A stretch of 64,000 nt of DNA from Leifsonia sp. Leaf264. Its GTDB lineage: Bacteria; Actinomycetota; Actinomycetes; Actinomycetales; Microbacteriaceae. A model generated the notes under the pieces. It was not told the DNA's origin and made no database searches. It saw only the letters and a list, made by a program, of their open reading frames with translations. A program made the translations under genes and the position numbers. Below, one piece after another: positions 1 to 10,012 of this stretch (position 1 is the first letter of the stretch; every line of letters begins with the position of its first letter). The DNA lies in contig NZ_LMMR01000001.1 of the NCBI RefSeq assembly GCF_001422325.1, forward strand, positions 497,256-561,255, written 5' to 3'.

Positions 1-736
1 CCTCGCCCGAGCGGTGGGCGAAGTAGTCGCGGCGACGGTCAGCGGAGGGCGGCGATGCCGAGCCGGGCAGGCTCATGCCGAGGGCTTCGGCGACGGATGC
101 CATGGTGTTGGCCGTGTACATGCCGCCGCAGGCGCCTTCGCCCGGCGCGATGGCGCACTCGATGCGCTTCAGGTCCTCTTCGCTCATGGTCCCGGCCTTG
201 CAGGCGCCGACGGCCTCGAACGAGTCGATGATCGTGACCTCCTTCTCGGTGCCGTCGCTGAGCTTGACCCAGCCCGGAGCGATCGAGCCGGCGTAGAGGA
301 ACACCGATGCCAGGTCGAGGCGGGCGGCGGCCATGAGCATGCCGGGCAGCGACTTGTCGCATCCGGCCAGCAGCACGGAACCGTCGAGGCGCTCGGCGTT
401 CATGACGACCTCGACGCTGTCGGCGATGACCTCGCGCGACACCAGCGAGAAGTGCATGCCCTCGTGACCCATCGAGATGCCGTCGGAGACGGAGATGGTG
501 CCGAACTGCAGCGGGTAGCCGCCGCCGGAGTGCACGCCCTCCTTCGCGCCCTGGGCCAGTCTGTCGAGACTCAGGTTGCAGGGGGTGATCTCGTTCCACG
601 AGCTCGCGATGCCGATCTGGGGCTTGTCCCAGTCCTCATCACCCATGCCGACGGCGCGCAGCATGCCGCGGCTCGTGGTGGCTTCGATGCCATCGGTGAC
701 TACTCGCGAACGTGGTTTCAGATCGATCTCCGCCAT
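1..736 (-). CDS. ilvD: Dihydroxy-acid dehydratase, N-terminal part (cut by window edge)
   Basis: Dehydrates 2,3-dihydroxy-isovalerate and 2,3-dihydroxy-3-methylvalerate to the 2-oxo acids in valine, isoleucine and leucine synthesis; a cytosolic Fe-S enzyme. About 245 N-terminal residues are visible from the ATG at 736 ([11 protein letters not shown]...). Family hallmarks are the segment NEITPCN, the cluster-binding stretch [12 protein letters not shown] and the later [12 protein letters not shown], each holding a cluster-ligand cysteine in known IlvD/Edd proteins. The C-terminal part lies beyond base 1. The start is about 100 bases downstream of the trehalose gene on the same strand, so it probably has its own promoter. 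Identification is firm; only the length is incomplete. Confidence 0.95.
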   Translation of the reverse strand, partial: MAEIDLKPRSRVVTDGIEATTSRGMLRAVGMGDEDWDKPQIGIASSWNEITPCNLSLDRLAQGAKEGVHSGGGYPLQFGTISVSDGISMGHEGMHFSLVSREVIADSVEVVMNAERLDGSVLLAGCDKSLPGMLMAAARLDLASVFLYAGSIAPGWVKLSDGTEKEVTIIDSFEAVGACKAGTMSEEDLKRIECAIAPGEGACGGMYTANTMASVAEALGMSLPGSASPPSADRRRDYFAHRSGE

Positions 737-818
737 GGTCAGAAGTCTATGACCTGCGAACATGCCCATTTCGCATACGACGGATGCCGCAGGCCGCGCG
801 CGGATCGGCGAACGGCCC

Positions 819-840
819 GACCCCCGCGCATCGCGGGGTC
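819..840 (-). terminator. Hairpin at the end of the trehalose gene
   Basis: An inverted repeat with GC-only arms (GACCCCCGCG, loop CAT, CGCGGGGTC) overlaps the stop codon of otsA/otsB. There is no T-run, so it is either a weak intrinsic terminator or simply an RNA hairpin separating this gene from ilvD. Confidence 0.4.
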
Positions 841-3064
841 AGCCCGTGATGACCGGATGCGCGCCGGTGTTCGCACGCTCGCGCTTCTGCGCCTCGAGGA
901 ATCCGGCTCGGAAGTCGGCCAGCAGCGCGAGCGCCTCGGCGACCTCCTCCGGACCGCGCACCCTGTGCCCGGCCGCGGTGCGTCCCTGTCCGATCTTCAT
1001 GCCGAGGTCGTCGGCCCCGAGGGCGACGAAGGCGTCTTCATCGGTCACGTCGTCTCCGGCGTAGAAGACGCTCGTGGCATCGGTGTGCTCACGGAGTTTC
1101 GCGATGGCGTCGCCCTTGTTGCCCGGCCGCAGCGCGAACTCGATGACGTTCTTGCCCTCGCGCACCGTGAGACCGGGTTCGGCTGCACGAACCCTGGTGC
1201 GGGCGCTGCGCTGCAGGCTCTGGCCGGCCGCTGGCGACAGTAGGCGGGTGTGCAGCGCGAGGCCGGCCGGCTTGCGTTCCACCCACGCACCCTCGGCACT
1301 GCCCGCGATGCGTTCGAGGATCGCCGTGACGTGCTCGAGTCTGTCGATCTCGCTGGCGAGCAGATCGAGGGTGACATCGGGCTGGTCGAGCTTGAGCTCG
1401 ACACCGTGTGACCCCGTGAGCAGGACGTCCTCCGGCGGATCGGCGACCTGCTGCAGGCTCACGAGTGCGCGTCCGGAGACGAAGGCGACACGGGTGTCGG
1501 CCAGGCGGATGAGCCTGAGCACGGCCTCGCGAGCGCTGTCGAGGGCGCGTGCCTCCTCCGGCTGGTCGACGTGCGGAGCCAGGGTGCCGTCGAAGTCGAG
1601 GGCGACGAGGAGCTGATCGGCCGATGCGAGCTCGCGGAGAGCATTCACGAGGGTCTCGGGGATGCCGCGGGGAACGGCTGCACGCCCGGTGAGGGTGTCG
1701 AGGAACGACTTCGACCAGTCGTTCACGGTGTTCCCGTGCACGGACTTGCGCAGGGCCCGCATCCGCTTGGCCTGCTCCCTCTTCGGCATCTCGACGGCCG
1801 CGACGATGGCGTCCTTCAGGCCTGCGATGTCGTGGGGGTTCACGATGATCGCCTGGCGCAGCTCATCGGAGGCGCCGGCGAATTCGCTCAGCACCATGAC
1901 GCCGCTGTTGTCGCGGCGGCAGGCGACGTACTCCTTGGCGACCAGGTTCATGCCGTCGCGGAGGGCCGTGACCAGCATGACGTCGGCGGCCAGGTAGAGC
2001 GCCACCATCTCCTCACGGGGGTAGCCATGGTGCAGGTAGGCGATGGCGCTGTGACTGATGGTGGAGTACTCGCCGTTCAGGCGCCCGACCTGCAGCTCGA
2101 TCTCGTCACGGAGGGCCATGTAGGTGGCGACGCGCTCGCGGCTGGGGCTGGCGACCTGCACCAGCGTCACGTCCTCCACCTGCAGCCTGCCCTCGGCGAG
2201 CAGTTCGCCGTACGCCTTCAGCCTGTGGCCGATGCCCTTGGTGTAATCGAGCCTGTCGACGCCGAGCATGACGACCTTCGGGTCTCCGAGGTCGTGCCGG
2301 ATCTGGCGGGCGCGCTCCTGGACCTCCGGCCTGGCTGCGATCTCCTCGTAGCCGTCGACGTCGATCGAGATCGGGAAGGTGCGAGCGACGACGTGTCGCA
2401 CGTCTCCGTCGTCGCCGATGACCTCGACGACGTTGCCGCGGGTCGTGAAACCGTAGAGGCGGCGTACGGCACGGGTGAAGTTGCCGGCATCCGCCACCCG
2501 CTGGAACCCGATGACGTCGGCGCCGAGCAACCCCTTCAGGATCTGCTTGCGCCACGGGAGCTGGGAGAAGATGCCGTAGGGCGGGAACGGGATGTGGTCG
2601 AAGAATCCGATGACGAGGTCGGGGCGGAGCTCGCGCAGCATCTCCGGAACGAGCTGCAGCTGGTAGTCCTGCACCCAGACCACGGCCTCGTTCGCCGCAT
2701 AGCGGGCTGCGGCTTCGGCGAAGCGCCGGTTGACCAGCACGTAGGCCTCCCACCACTCGCGGTGGTACTGCGGCGGGGCGATGACGTCGTGGTAGAGCGG
2801 CCACAGGGTGTCGTTGGAGAAGCCCTCGTAGTACTGCTCGACCTCGGACGCGCTGAGCGGAACCGGGATGATCTCGATGCCGTCGTTCTCGAAGGGTTCG
2901 AACTCGGTGTCGGCGACTCCGGCCCAGCCGATCCAGGCGCCCTCGGCCGCGCGCATCACGGGCTCGAGGGCAGTGACGAGTCCGCCTGGCGACGACTTCC
3001 AGCCGGCGGAGCCGTCGGCGTTGACGACGTGATCGACGGGCAGGCGGTTGGACACCACGACCAT
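839..3064 (-). CDS. otsA: Fused trehalose-6-phosphate synthase / trehalose-6-phosphate phosphatase
   Basis: A 741-residue two-domain cytosolic enzyme. Residues 1 to about 460 are a GT20 glycosyltransferase joining UDP- or GDP-glucose to glucose-6-phosphate: [10 protein letters not shown] at the N-terminus, the [11 protein letters not shown] and [10 protein letters not shown] loops, [12 protein letters not shown], and the donor-binding [13 protein letters not shown]. Residues from about 480 are a HAD-type OtsB phosphatase: catalytic [13 protein letters not shown], and the metal-site [11 protein letters not shown]. Together they would take UDP-glucose and glucose-6-phosphate to trehalose, an osmolyte and reserve sugar. 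In many bacteria the two activities are separate genes. The ATG at 3064 falls inside the conserved strand just before VVVSN and has no ribosome site, so the true N-terminus may lie upstream (see findings). Confidence 0.93.
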   Translation of the reverse strand: MVVVSNRLPVDHVVNADGSAGWKSSPGGLVTALEPVMRAAEGAWIGWAGVADTEFEPFENDGIEIIPVPLSASEVEQYYEGFSNDTLWPLYHDVIAPPQYHREWWEAYVLVNRRFAEAAARYAANEAVVWVQDYQLQLVPEMLRELRPDLVIGFFDHIPFPPYGIFSQLPWRKQILKGLLGADVIGFQRVADAGNFTRAVRRLYGFTTRGNVVEVIGDDGDVRHVVARTFPISIDVDGYEEIAARPEVQERARQIRHDLGDPKVVMLGVDRLDYTKGIGHRLKAYGELLAEGRLQVEDVTLVQVASPSRERVATYMALRDEIELQVGRLNGEYSTISHSAIAYLHHGYPREEMVALYLAADVMLVTALRDGMNLVAKEYVACRRDNSGVMVLSEFAGASDELRQAIIVNPHDIAGLKDAIVAAVEMPKREQAKRMRALRKSVHGNTVNDWSKSFLDTLTGRAAVPRGIPETLVNALRELASADQLLVALDFDGTLAPHVDQPEEARALDSAREAVLRLIRLADTRVAFVSGRALVSLQQVADPPEDVLLTGSHGVELKLDQPDVTLDLLASEIDRLEHVTAILERIAGSAEGAWVERKPAGLALHTRLLSPAAGQSLQRSARTRVRAAEPGLTVREGKNVIEFALRPGNKGDAIAKLREHTDATSVFYAGDDVTDEDAFVALGADDLGMKIGQGRTAAGHRVRGPEEVAEALALLADFRAGFLEAQKRERANTGAHPVITG

Positions 3065-3206
3065 GCTGTAGGACTGGTCGCGGTTCGGGGTCTGAGTGGG
3101 CTGCGAGATGGCGACGATCCTTTTCCGACACCGGCCTGTCGGCCAGCGCCTCCTTGCGTTCTCTCAGGCTACCAGCGGGCGGCCGGCCCCGACCCGGGGG
3201 TTGCGA

Positions 3207-5114
3207 TCACCCCCGGGCGAGTGCAAAGCCCCATGACCTGGCACCGCGCTTGCGGGCCACGGCGACGAACGAGCCGAGGAGGGCCAGCAGTCCGAGCGCT
3301 GCGAGACCGGCGGCCGCAGCGGCCACGGATGCTCCCCCGGCGCCGGCGATGATCTGCTGCATGCCCTGCACCGCCCAGGTGAGCGGGAGGAAGGGCGTGA
3401 TGATCTGGTACGGCACGGCCAGGATCTCCACGGGGTAGATCCCGCCCGCGGATGTGAGCTGGACTATCACGAGCAGCAACGAGATGACGATGCCGACGCG
3501 GCCGAACGCCACGGTCAGGAACTGGTGGATGGCGGAGAAGGCCAGCGCCATCAGCATCGCGAACGAGAGGGTCGCCGGCAAGGTCTCCCAGCTCACCCCG
3601 AGCACTGTGTGCAGCAGCGACACCACGAGCACCGCCTGGGCGAGGGCTAGGCCGGAGGCTCGGGCGAGCGAGCGCATCACGAGGCGCCTCGTGGACGCCG
3701 TGCTCTGCAGCGCCGTGGCGTTGATCGGCCGCAGGAGCAGGAAGATGGCGAGAGCGCCGATCCAGAGGCCGACGGGCACGAACACCATTCCGATCACCTC
3801 GCCGATGCTCTCGATGGGGTTGTCACGGTGGGTGGTGACCGTGACGGGCTGCGAGACGACGCTCGCCGTCTGGTCGGCATCGATGTCGCCGAGGGCCGAC
3901 GCCTGGGTGGCGCCGTCGCTGAGGCCGGTGGCCAGGGTCCCTGCGCCGTCAGCGAGCTGGTGGGCGCCTGAGGCACTGGAGGCGGTTCCCGTCGAGAGCG
4001 TCGACAGGCCGTCGGACAGCGAGCCGACACCACTCGCGAGGTCGTCCGCGCCCGAGCGCAGCGCCGCGGATCCGCCGGCGAGCTGATCGGCGCCGGCCGA
4101 GGTCTGGGCGATCCCGGTCGACAGGGCGCCGAGTCCCGCTGCGCCGTCCGCCAAGGGCTGGCCCTGCGCCGCGATGGCGTCGAAGGTGCCACTGATCGTC
4201 GCCAGCTGGGTGGCCAGGTCGGCCGGGGCGATGGTGCCGCCGAGCACCTGCTGGGTGAGGGCGTCGAGCTGGGCGCTCGTACCGGAAACGGCCTGCGTGT
4301 AGCTCGCGACGCCGGTGCCGAGGTCGCCCAGCGCCGAGGTCTGGCTGCTCAGGGTGCGCAGTCCACCGGCAAGGCCGTCGACACCGTTGGTGTAGTCGGT
4401 CACACCGTCGGCGTACTGGTCGGCCCCGGATGCCGCATCCGCCGCACCGGATGCCGCCGACGACGCCCCGGAAGCGAGCTGGTCGAGGCCGCCCGCGAGG
4501 CTGGTGACGCCGTCGGAGACCTTCGTCGCGCCGTCGGCCGCCGAGGAGAGCGAGCCGCCCATACCGGCCAGGTTGGAGTAGAAGCCCTTGAGGTACTGCT
4601 CCGTGATGGCGCGGCCGAAGGCATCCGTCATGGCCCCGCCCACGGACTGGGCGGCGGAACCGGCGAGGTAGGAGTGGGCGTCATCGGTGCGGATGTTGAG
4701 ATCGGCCTGCTGCGGATCGGACCCCGAGATCGAACTGATCGATGCCGAGAAGTCCTTCGGGATCGTGAGCACGGCATAGGCGGTTCCGGCCTCGAGGGCC
4801 TTGTCCGCCTCCTCGGTGTTCGAGAGCTGCCAGTCGAACCCGGCCTCGCCCGGATCCGTCAGCTGGGTCACCAACAGGCGGCCGGCGAGGATCTGCGTCT
4901 TCGTTCCGTCGGCGGCCGTCGTCGTGATCATCTCGTCGTTGTTCACGATGAGTGCGGGAACTGTGTCGAGGCGATCGTCCGCGCTGGCGAGGCCGCCGGT
5001 CACCAGCCCGGCGACGGCGAGGGGCACGACGAGAACACCGACGATGACGGCCGCGAAGCGCCACCGGCGCTGGGTGCGGGTGCGTCCGAAGAGACTGTCG
5101 AGTCGCGAGCTCAT
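3207..5114 (-). CDS. YhgE/Pip-type membrane protein
   Basis: A 635-residue protein of the YhgE/Pip (phage-infection-protein-like) family. Residues about 15-40 form a first transmembrane helix, then an extracytoplasmic region opening with PALIVNNDE. Next come long Gly/Ala/Ser-rich heptad-like repeats (SGADQYADG, LASGVGSLSDGL, LADGAGTLATGL) typical of this family's stalk, then about five C-terminal membrane segments resembling an ABC-2 permease. Its ATG overlaps the stop of the upstream MMPL gene by four bases (ATGA), so the two are translationally coupled. Family members are often found beside MMPL or ABC exporters and may act as a periplasm-spanning partner; the substrate is unknown. The start is chosen at MSSRLDS because of this overlap. 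Confidence 0.85.
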   Translation of the reverse strand: MSSRLDSLFGRTRTQRRWRFAAVIVGVLVVPLAVAGLVTGGLASADDRLDTVPALIVNNDEMITTTAADGTKTQILAGRLLVTQLTDPGEAGFDWQLSNTEEADKALEAGTAYAVLTIPKDFSASISSISGSDPQQADLNIRTDDAHSYLAGSAAQSVGGAMTDAFGRAITEQYLKGFYSNLAGMGGSLSSAADGATKVSDGVTSLAGGLDQLASGASSAASGAADAASGADQYADGVTDYTNGVDGLAGGLRTLSSQTSALGDLGTGVASYTQAVSGTSAQLDALTQQVLGGTIAPADLATQLATISGTFDAIAAQGQPLADGAAGLGALSTGIAQTSAGADQLAGGSAALRSGADDLASGVGSLSDGLSTLSTGTASSASGAHQLADGAGTLATGLSDGATQASALGDIDADQTASVVSQPVTVTTHRDNPIESIGEVIGMVFVPVGLWIGALAIFLLLRPINATALQSTASTRRLVMRSLARASGLALAQAVLVVSLLHTVLGVSWETLPATLSFAMLMALAFSAIHQFLTVAFGRVGIVISLLLVIVQLTSAGGIYPVEILAVPYQIITPFLPLTWAVQGMQQIIAGAGGASVAAAAAGLAALGLLALLGSFVAVARKRGARSWGFALARG

Positions 5115-8020
5115 CGCAGCACGGCCTTCCTGTTCGAGATGGTGAGTGGAGAGCTGTCGGCGAGCGCGACGGCGTGCACGACGCGGGCTCCGAGTCGTTC
5201 GGGTGCGTCCAGGCCGGAGCCGGTGAGCACCATCGTCGTCCCGACCGGGGCGAGGGTCCCGATCAGGAGCATGAGCTCGTCGCCCGAATCGTCGCTGTCG
5301 AAGTCGTCGCCGAGTTCGACCACGAGGATGCCGGGACGCTCGGCGAGACCGGCCGCCACCAGCACGGCGGAGCGTTCGAGCCTGTCGAGCGAGGAGATCT
5401 GCGCCTCGGAGCGCACGCGATCGGACGACGTGTCGTCGGCGAGCGCGATGCCCACCTGGTCGATCCAGCGACGTGCCTGCGCGTCGATGGTGCGGGCGCG
5501 GTACCAGGGCTGCCCGAGGTCGATGCGCTCGGAGAGCACCTCCCCGACGGTGCGGTCGCCGAAGGCCGCCTCTCCGGCGGCGATGTCGACGAGCGCCACC
5601 CGGCGCATGGCCCGCCGGCTCTCGGACGGCAGCGGGGCACCGAGCACCTGGAGTCGGCCGGATACCGGCGCGAGGCGGCCGGCGATGGTGGCCGAGACCA
5701 CTCGACGGTCTGCCGCTCCCCCTGTCACCAGGAGCACGTCCCCGGCGGGGACCGCGAGGTCGAGCGGGCCGATCGGTGCGTCGTCGACGCCGAAGGTGGC
5801 GCCGACCGCAGAGATCGCGGCGTGCTCGGTACGCGCCCAGGCGGCATCCGTGAGGTGATGGCGCAGGTGCTCGCCCTCGATGTCGACATCGGGCAGGATG
5901 CGGTCGAGCCAGCGGGGCAGCCACCAGGCCGCCCGGCCGGCCAGGGCCATGGCCGCCGGCACCAGCGTCATGCGCACGAGGAAGGCGTCGAAGGCCACGC
6001 CCACGGCGAGCGCGAGCGCGATCCCCTTGATCGGGCCGCTGCCCTCGGGGACGAAGGCGAAGAACACGAAGAACATGATGAGCGCCGCCGATGTGACGAC
6101 CCGCGCGGAATGCTGGAAGCCGTGCACGATCGATCCCCGTGGATCGCGCGTCTTCACGTACTCCTCCCGCATGCCCGACACGAGGAACACCTCGTAGTCC
6201 ATGGCGAGGCCGAACAGCACCGCCATGAGCAGGATCGGCAGGAAGCTCAGGATGGGTCCGGTCGTCTCCACGTGCAGCAGGTCGCTGAACCACCCCCACT
6301 GGAAGATCGCCACGGAGACGCCGATGGCGGCGAACACCGAGAGCAGGAAGCCCAGCGCTGCCTTGATGGGCACGAACACCGAGCGGAACACCATCATCAG
6401 AAGCAGCACGGACAGTCCGACGACCACGAGGGCGAACGGGACCAGGGCATCCGTCAGCCGATTCGAGATGTCGATGGACACGGCTGTCGCCCCGGTGACC
6501 GTGATGGGCGTGCCGTACTCGTCGTCGATGTGCGGTGCGAGATCACGGATCTCCTGCACCAGCACCTTGGTGGCCGGATCGTCGGGCGCCGTGTCCGGAA
6601 TCACGCGGATGATGGCCGTGTCGACTGAGGCGTTCGGGATGCCCTGGCCCACCTCGGCCACGCCGTCGAGCTGTCCGAGCTCCGTGCCGATGTCCTTGAG
6701 GTCGTCGAGGATGTCGGTGGTCTGCGTGATGTCGACGGAGACGATCAGCGGCCCGTTGTAGCCGGGCCCGAAGCCGTCCGAGAGCATCTCGAAGGCGTCA
6801 CGGGTGGTGGAGCCCTCGGGCTCGCTCGCCCCCGACGGGAGGTTGAGGTCGAGGCTGAGAGCCGGGATGGCCAGACCACCCAGGATGCCGACGACGAGCA
6901 CGACGGCCACGACGGGTGCCTTGAGCACGAGGTTCACCCAGCGCCGCCCCATGGTGGGCTTCGCATCGTCGGAGGCCACGGCTCGTCGGGCGGCGCGACT
7001 GGTGGGCTTCGGCACCAGCCTGGCCTTGAAGATCCCCATCACTGCCGGCAGCAGGGTGACGGCGGCGATCATCGCGACGAACACGGCGAAGGCCGCAGCG
7101 ATGCCCATGGTGCTGAGGAACGGGATGCCGACCACGAGGAGGCCGAGCAGGGCGATGATGACTGTCACGCCGGCGAAGATCACCGCTGACCCCGCCGTCG
7201 CCACCGACGTGGCCGCCGATTCCTCGGGATCCTCGCCCCTGGCCAGCTGGGTGCGATGGCGCGACAGGATGAACAGCGCGTAGTCGATGCCGACGGCGAG
7301 TCCCAGCATGACGGCCAGCATGGGCGCGGTGCTCGACACCGGTGTGAAGGCCGACACCACGGTGACCCCGGCCACGGCGACTCCGACGCCGATCAGCGCG
7401 GTGAACAGCGGCATGCCGGCGGCGAGCAGCGAGCCGAAGGCGATGAACAGCACGACGCCGGCGAACAGGACGCCGAGTCCCTCGGTGATGGTGAGCCCGA
7501 AGGTCTGGTCCTGGAACACCTGACCGCCGAAGGCGACGTCGAGTCCCGCGTCCTCGCCGGTCTTCGCCGTGTCCTGGATGGCCGTGAGGGTCTCAGGGGC
7601 GACATCCGTCGACGGGGAGTCGAGTTGAACTTGCGTGTAGGCGGTGCGCTCGTCGTCGGAGACGGCGTTGCCCGCGTACTCGTCGAACGGATCGACCACC
7701 GACTCGACGCCGTCGATGGACTCGAGCTCTGTGGCCATCTTCTCGATGGCGGCCTTCTGCTCACCGCCCGTCAGGGTCTCGCCCTTCGGCGCCTGCATGA
7801 CGACCTGCACCGACGCTCCAGCGGTCTGCGGGAACACCGCAGCCAGCTTGTCGATGGCCTCCTGCGACTCGGTGCCAGGGATGGCGTAGGACTCCTGGGT
7901 CTGCCCGCCGAGGGCGAGGCCGCCACCGAGGATGCCGACGAGGAGCGCGATCCAGACGGCGACGACGAGCCAGGCACGGCGATACGCGAAATGACCGACG
8001 CGGTAGAGGAAGGTGGCCAC
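5111..8020 (-). CDS. MMPL/RND-family exporter with a degenerate ABC-ATPase-like C-terminal domain
   Basis: A 969-residue inner-membrane protein. Residues 1 to about 710 are a complete MMPL transporter: TM1 near residues 15-35, a large extracytoplasmic loop, a five-helix bundle, and a second copy of loop plus helices (for example GLAMDYEVFLVSGMREEY). Such proteins export lipids, polyketides or drugs using the proton gradient. Residues about 740-955 look like an ABC ATPase: VPAGDVLLVTGGAADRRVV aligns with a Walker A strand-loop but lacks the GKS/T, ILVVELGDD resembles Walker B, and the signature is reduced to ISSLDRLERS. ATP hydrolysis by this tail is therefore unlikely. It starts with GTG ten bases after the tetR stop and overlaps the YhgE/Pip gene, so the three genes form one operon. 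Confidence 0.9.
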   Translation of the reverse strand: MATFLYRVGHFAYRRAWLVVAVWIALLVGILGGGLALGGQTQESYAIPGTESQEAIDKLAAVFPQTAGASVQVVMQAPKGETLTGGEQKAAIEKMATELESIDGVESVVDPFDEYAGNAVSDDERTAYTQVQLDSPSTDVAPETLTAIQDTAKTGEDAGLDVAFGGQVFQDQTFGLTITEGLGVLFAGVVLFIAFGSLLAAGMPLFTALIGVGVAVAGVTVVSAFTPVSSTAPMLAVMLGLAVGIDYALFILSRHRTQLARGEDPEESAATSVATAGSAVIFAGVTVIIALLGLLVVGIPFLSTMGIAAAFAVFVAMIAAVTLLPAVMGIFKARLVPKPTSRAARRAVASDDAKPTMGRRWVNLVLKAPVVAVVLVVGILGGLAIPALSLDLNLPSGASEPEGSTTRDAFEMLSDGFGPGYNGPLIVSVDITQTTDILDDLKDIGTELGQLDGVAEVGQGIPNASVDTAIIRVIPDTAPDDPATKVLVQEIRDLAPHIDDEYGTPITVTGATAVSIDISNRLTDALVPFALVVVGLSVLLLMMVFRSVFVPIKAALGFLLSVFAAIGVSVAIFQWGWFSDLLHVETTGPILSFLPILLMAVLFGLAMDYEVFLVSGMREEYVKTRDPRGSIVHGFQHSARVVTSAALIMFFVFFAFVPEGSGPIKGIALALAVGVAFDAFLVRMTLVPAAMALAGRAAWWLPRWLDRILPDVDIEGEHLRHHLTDAAWARTEHAAISAVGATFGVDDAPIGPLDLAVPAGDVLLVTGGAADRRVVSATIAGRLAPVSGRLQVLGAPLPSESRRAMRRVALVDIAAGEAAFGDRTVGEVLSERIDLGQPWYRARTIDAQARRWIDQVGIALADDTSSDRVRSEAQISSLDRLERSAVLVAAGLAERPGILVVELGDDFDSDDSGDELMLLIGTLAPVGTTMVLTGSGLDAPERLGARVVHAVALADSSPLTISNRKAVLR

Positions 8021-8029
8021 GAGCGGGTC

Positions 8030-8650
8030 CTAACGGGTCGAGGCCGGCACGGAGTGCGCCGGGACTGGCGAGAGAAGTTCTGAGATGAGATGGATCAGGG
8101 CTGGACGCAGTTCGGCGTCGCTCGCCGTGCCGCCACCAGCCATTCCGCCGCCGAAGGTGAGGTCGGCCGTGAGCGTGTAGGCGGCTCCGCCGAGGGCGAT
8201 GCCGAAGCGCAGCCGGTCCTCGACGCTCGCCCCGGGAGGGCAGACCGCCTCGGCCATCCGCAGGATCGTTGCATTGGCGCGGGCGACGACGGGAACGTCC
8301 TCGAGGGACTGGCCCTGGCTGATGAAGGTGTGTACCTCGAGCCTGTACCGGAGCAGCAGGTCGACGAAGGACTCGAGGAAGGACTGGCGGGCTGCATCCG
8401 TCGATCCGTCAGACAGCCACGCGTCGAGGATGCGGCCGAATTCGTCGATCGCCGGTGCGAGCACGGCATCGAGGAGGGCCTCCTTGGAGGCGAAGTGGTA
8501 CAGCACGCTCGATTTCGAATAGCCGGCGACGTCGGCGATCTGCTGGAGGGAGGTGCCGGCGAAGCCACGGGTGGCGAACTGTTCCAGGGCGACGGCCTGG
8601 AGCTCGAGACCGGGCTTGGCGCGCGCGGAGACAGGTGGGTCGACAGGCAT
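8030..8650 (-). CDS. TetR-family transcriptional regulator
   Basis: A 206-residue repressor-like protein. Residues about 15-65 form the TetR helix-turn-helix (FATRGFAGTSLQQIADVAGYSKSSVLYHFASKEAL); the rest is a helical ligand-binding and dimerisation domain. It is the first gene of a tetR-MMPL-YhgE/Pip operon, ten bases ahead of the exporter, and a perfect 14-base palindrome lies 15 bases upstream of its start. That layout suggests it represses its own operon and is released by a substrate of the exporter. The ligand is unknown. Confidence 0.9.
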   Translation of the reverse strand: MPVDPPVSARAKPGLELQAVALEQFATRGFAGTSLQQIADVAGYSKSSVLYHFASKEALLDAVLAPAIDEFGRILDAWLSDGSTDAARQSFLESFVDLLLRYRLEVHTFISQGQSLEDVPVVARANATILRMAEAVCPPGASVEDRLRFGIALGGAAYTLTADLTFGGGMAGGGTASDAELRPALIHLISELLSPVPAHSVPASTR

Positions 8651-8664
8651 GATCCGACGCTAAT

Positions 8665-8699
8665 TGACCGATCGGTCAGCAACTGCACGATCGGTCAGA
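8665..8699. promoter_or_regulatory. Probable TetR operator upstream of the MMPL operon
   Basis: A perfect palindrome TGACCGATCGGTCA at 8665-8678 is followed by a second half-type site CGATCGGTCAG at 8689-8699. The pair lies directly before the tetR start at 8650, the usual place for an autoregulatory TetR operator. The TGACCGATCGGTCA type is common in TetR-regulated operons. Binding is inferred, not shown. Confidence 0.7.
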
Positions 8700-8735
8700 T
8701 TCGCGGCGATCTCCCAGCGATCGGCAACCTGATCG

Positions 8736-9902
8736 TCACTGGAGCGCGAGCGCGCCCGTGGCCGCGACGACGGCGAGAGGCGCGACCAGCAGACCGAGAA
8801 GGGCGTAGCGCGACCACCGGATCTCGACGTCCATCGCGCGCAGCCTGTCGTGCCAGAGCAGGGTGGCCAACGACGCCCACGGCGTGATGAGCGGCCCCAC
8901 GTTCACCCCGATGAGCAGGGCCACCATCCGGGCCGGTGAATCGACGGACGGTTCCAGTGCCAGGTACGCGGGCAGGTTGTTGGCGATGTTCGCACCGCCG
9001 GCACCGATGCCGGCGAGTTGGAGGAGGCTCAGGGGATCGTCGCCGGTGCCGGCGACTGTCGCGAGGGCATCGCCGAGACCGAGCGCGTGGGCCGCTTCGA
9101 GCACGAGGAAGAGACCGGAGACCAGGAGGAGCAACGGCCACGGGATGAGGCCGATCCGCAGGACGGCAGGCCGCGACACGCCGAAGGCGATCACGAGGGT
9201 GCCGGCAGCCACGCAGGCCGGGATCCAGACGGGCAGCCCCGAGAGGAGGCCGGGGATGAGGATCACGACGGCGACGGCGCTCGCGACGAGCAGCGTCGGG
9301 TCGGCGATGCGCTCTGGACGCTCGGGGTCGTAGCGCGTGAACAGCCTGCGCCGGTGGAGAAGCGCGATGATGACCACCGGAACCAGGATCGCGACGAGAG
9401 CCGGCGCCCAGGTCAGGGCGGCGAACTCCGCCGGGCCCACCGGATGCCCCACGATCTGCTCGAGCTTCGACTCGGCGAGCAGGTTGGTGAGGTTCGAGAC
9501 AGGCAGCAGCATCGAGGCCGTGTTGGCCAGCCAGACCGTCGTGAAGACGAAGGGAAGCGGACTCAGTCCCACGTGCCTCGCCATCACAATGACGACGGGA
9601 GTGAGCAGGACGGCCGCGGTGTCGAGCGACAGGAAGATCGTGCAGACCGTGGCCAGCGCGACGACGATGAGCCACAGCAGCCAGGACCGGCCACGCGCCC
9701 AGGTCGTGGCGTGCTGGGCCAGCCAGTCGAACAGGCCGGCCTCGGCGGCGAGTTCGGTGACGACAGTCATGGCCAGCACGAAGAGCAGTACGGGCCAGAC
9801 GCGATCCACGAGGGCGGCAGCCTCGTCCAGGGGCAGGATGCCCGTGATCAGGGCGACTCCGCCGACGACGAGCAGAGCTGCGCCGATGAGCGCCGTCCTC
9901 AT
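8736..9902 (-). CDS. ArsB/SLC13-type ion transporter
   Basis: A 388-residue membrane protein with about ten or eleven helices in the ion-transporter fold shared by ArsB, NhaD and SLC13 proteins. Two hairpin signatures are visible: SLDTAAVLLTPVV in the first half and ANTASMLLPVSNLTNLL, with a second-half counterpart near NIANNLPAYL. These NTT/SNT-like loops bind the anion and cation in the family. The substrate could be arsenite, a dicarboxylate or Na+/H+; no arsR or arsC lies nearby, so arsenic efflux is not supported by context. A GGAGG ribosome site precedes the ATG. The gene stands alone, divergent from the small gene at 10013. Confidence 0.75.
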   Translation of the reverse strand: MRTALIGAALLVVGGVALITGILPLDEAAALVDRVWPVLLFVLAMTVVTELAAEAGLFDWLAQHATTWARGRSWLLWLIVVALATVCTIFLSLDTAAVLLTPVVIVMARHVGLSPLPFVFTTVWLANTASMLLPVSNLTNLLAESKLEQIVGHPVGPAEFAALTWAPALVAILVPVVIIALLHRRRLFTRYDPERPERIADPTLLVASAVAVVILIPGLLSGLPVWIPACVAAGTLVIAFGVSRPAVLRIGLIPWPLLLLVSGLFLVLEAAHALGLGDALATVAGTGDDPLSLLQLAGIGAGGANIANNLPAYLALEPSVDSPARMVALLIGVNVGPLITPWASLATLLWHDRLRAMDVEIRWSRYALLGLLVAPLAVVAATGALALQ

Positions 9903-10012
9903 GCTTCGAGCCTCCAGTCGGCTCGCCTCTTAGACGATATGCCTCGCAAAGAATACCCCTGCTGCACATCGACGCCGAGCGATAGCGTTGACGACGACGA
10001 AAGGGATGTCAC

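Noticed and set aside
1571-3352. Long plus-strand open frame opposite the trehalose gene
   Set aside because: High GC keeps all frames open; its product is Arg/His/Val-rich with no motif, and the opposite strand encodes a clear two-domain enzyme.
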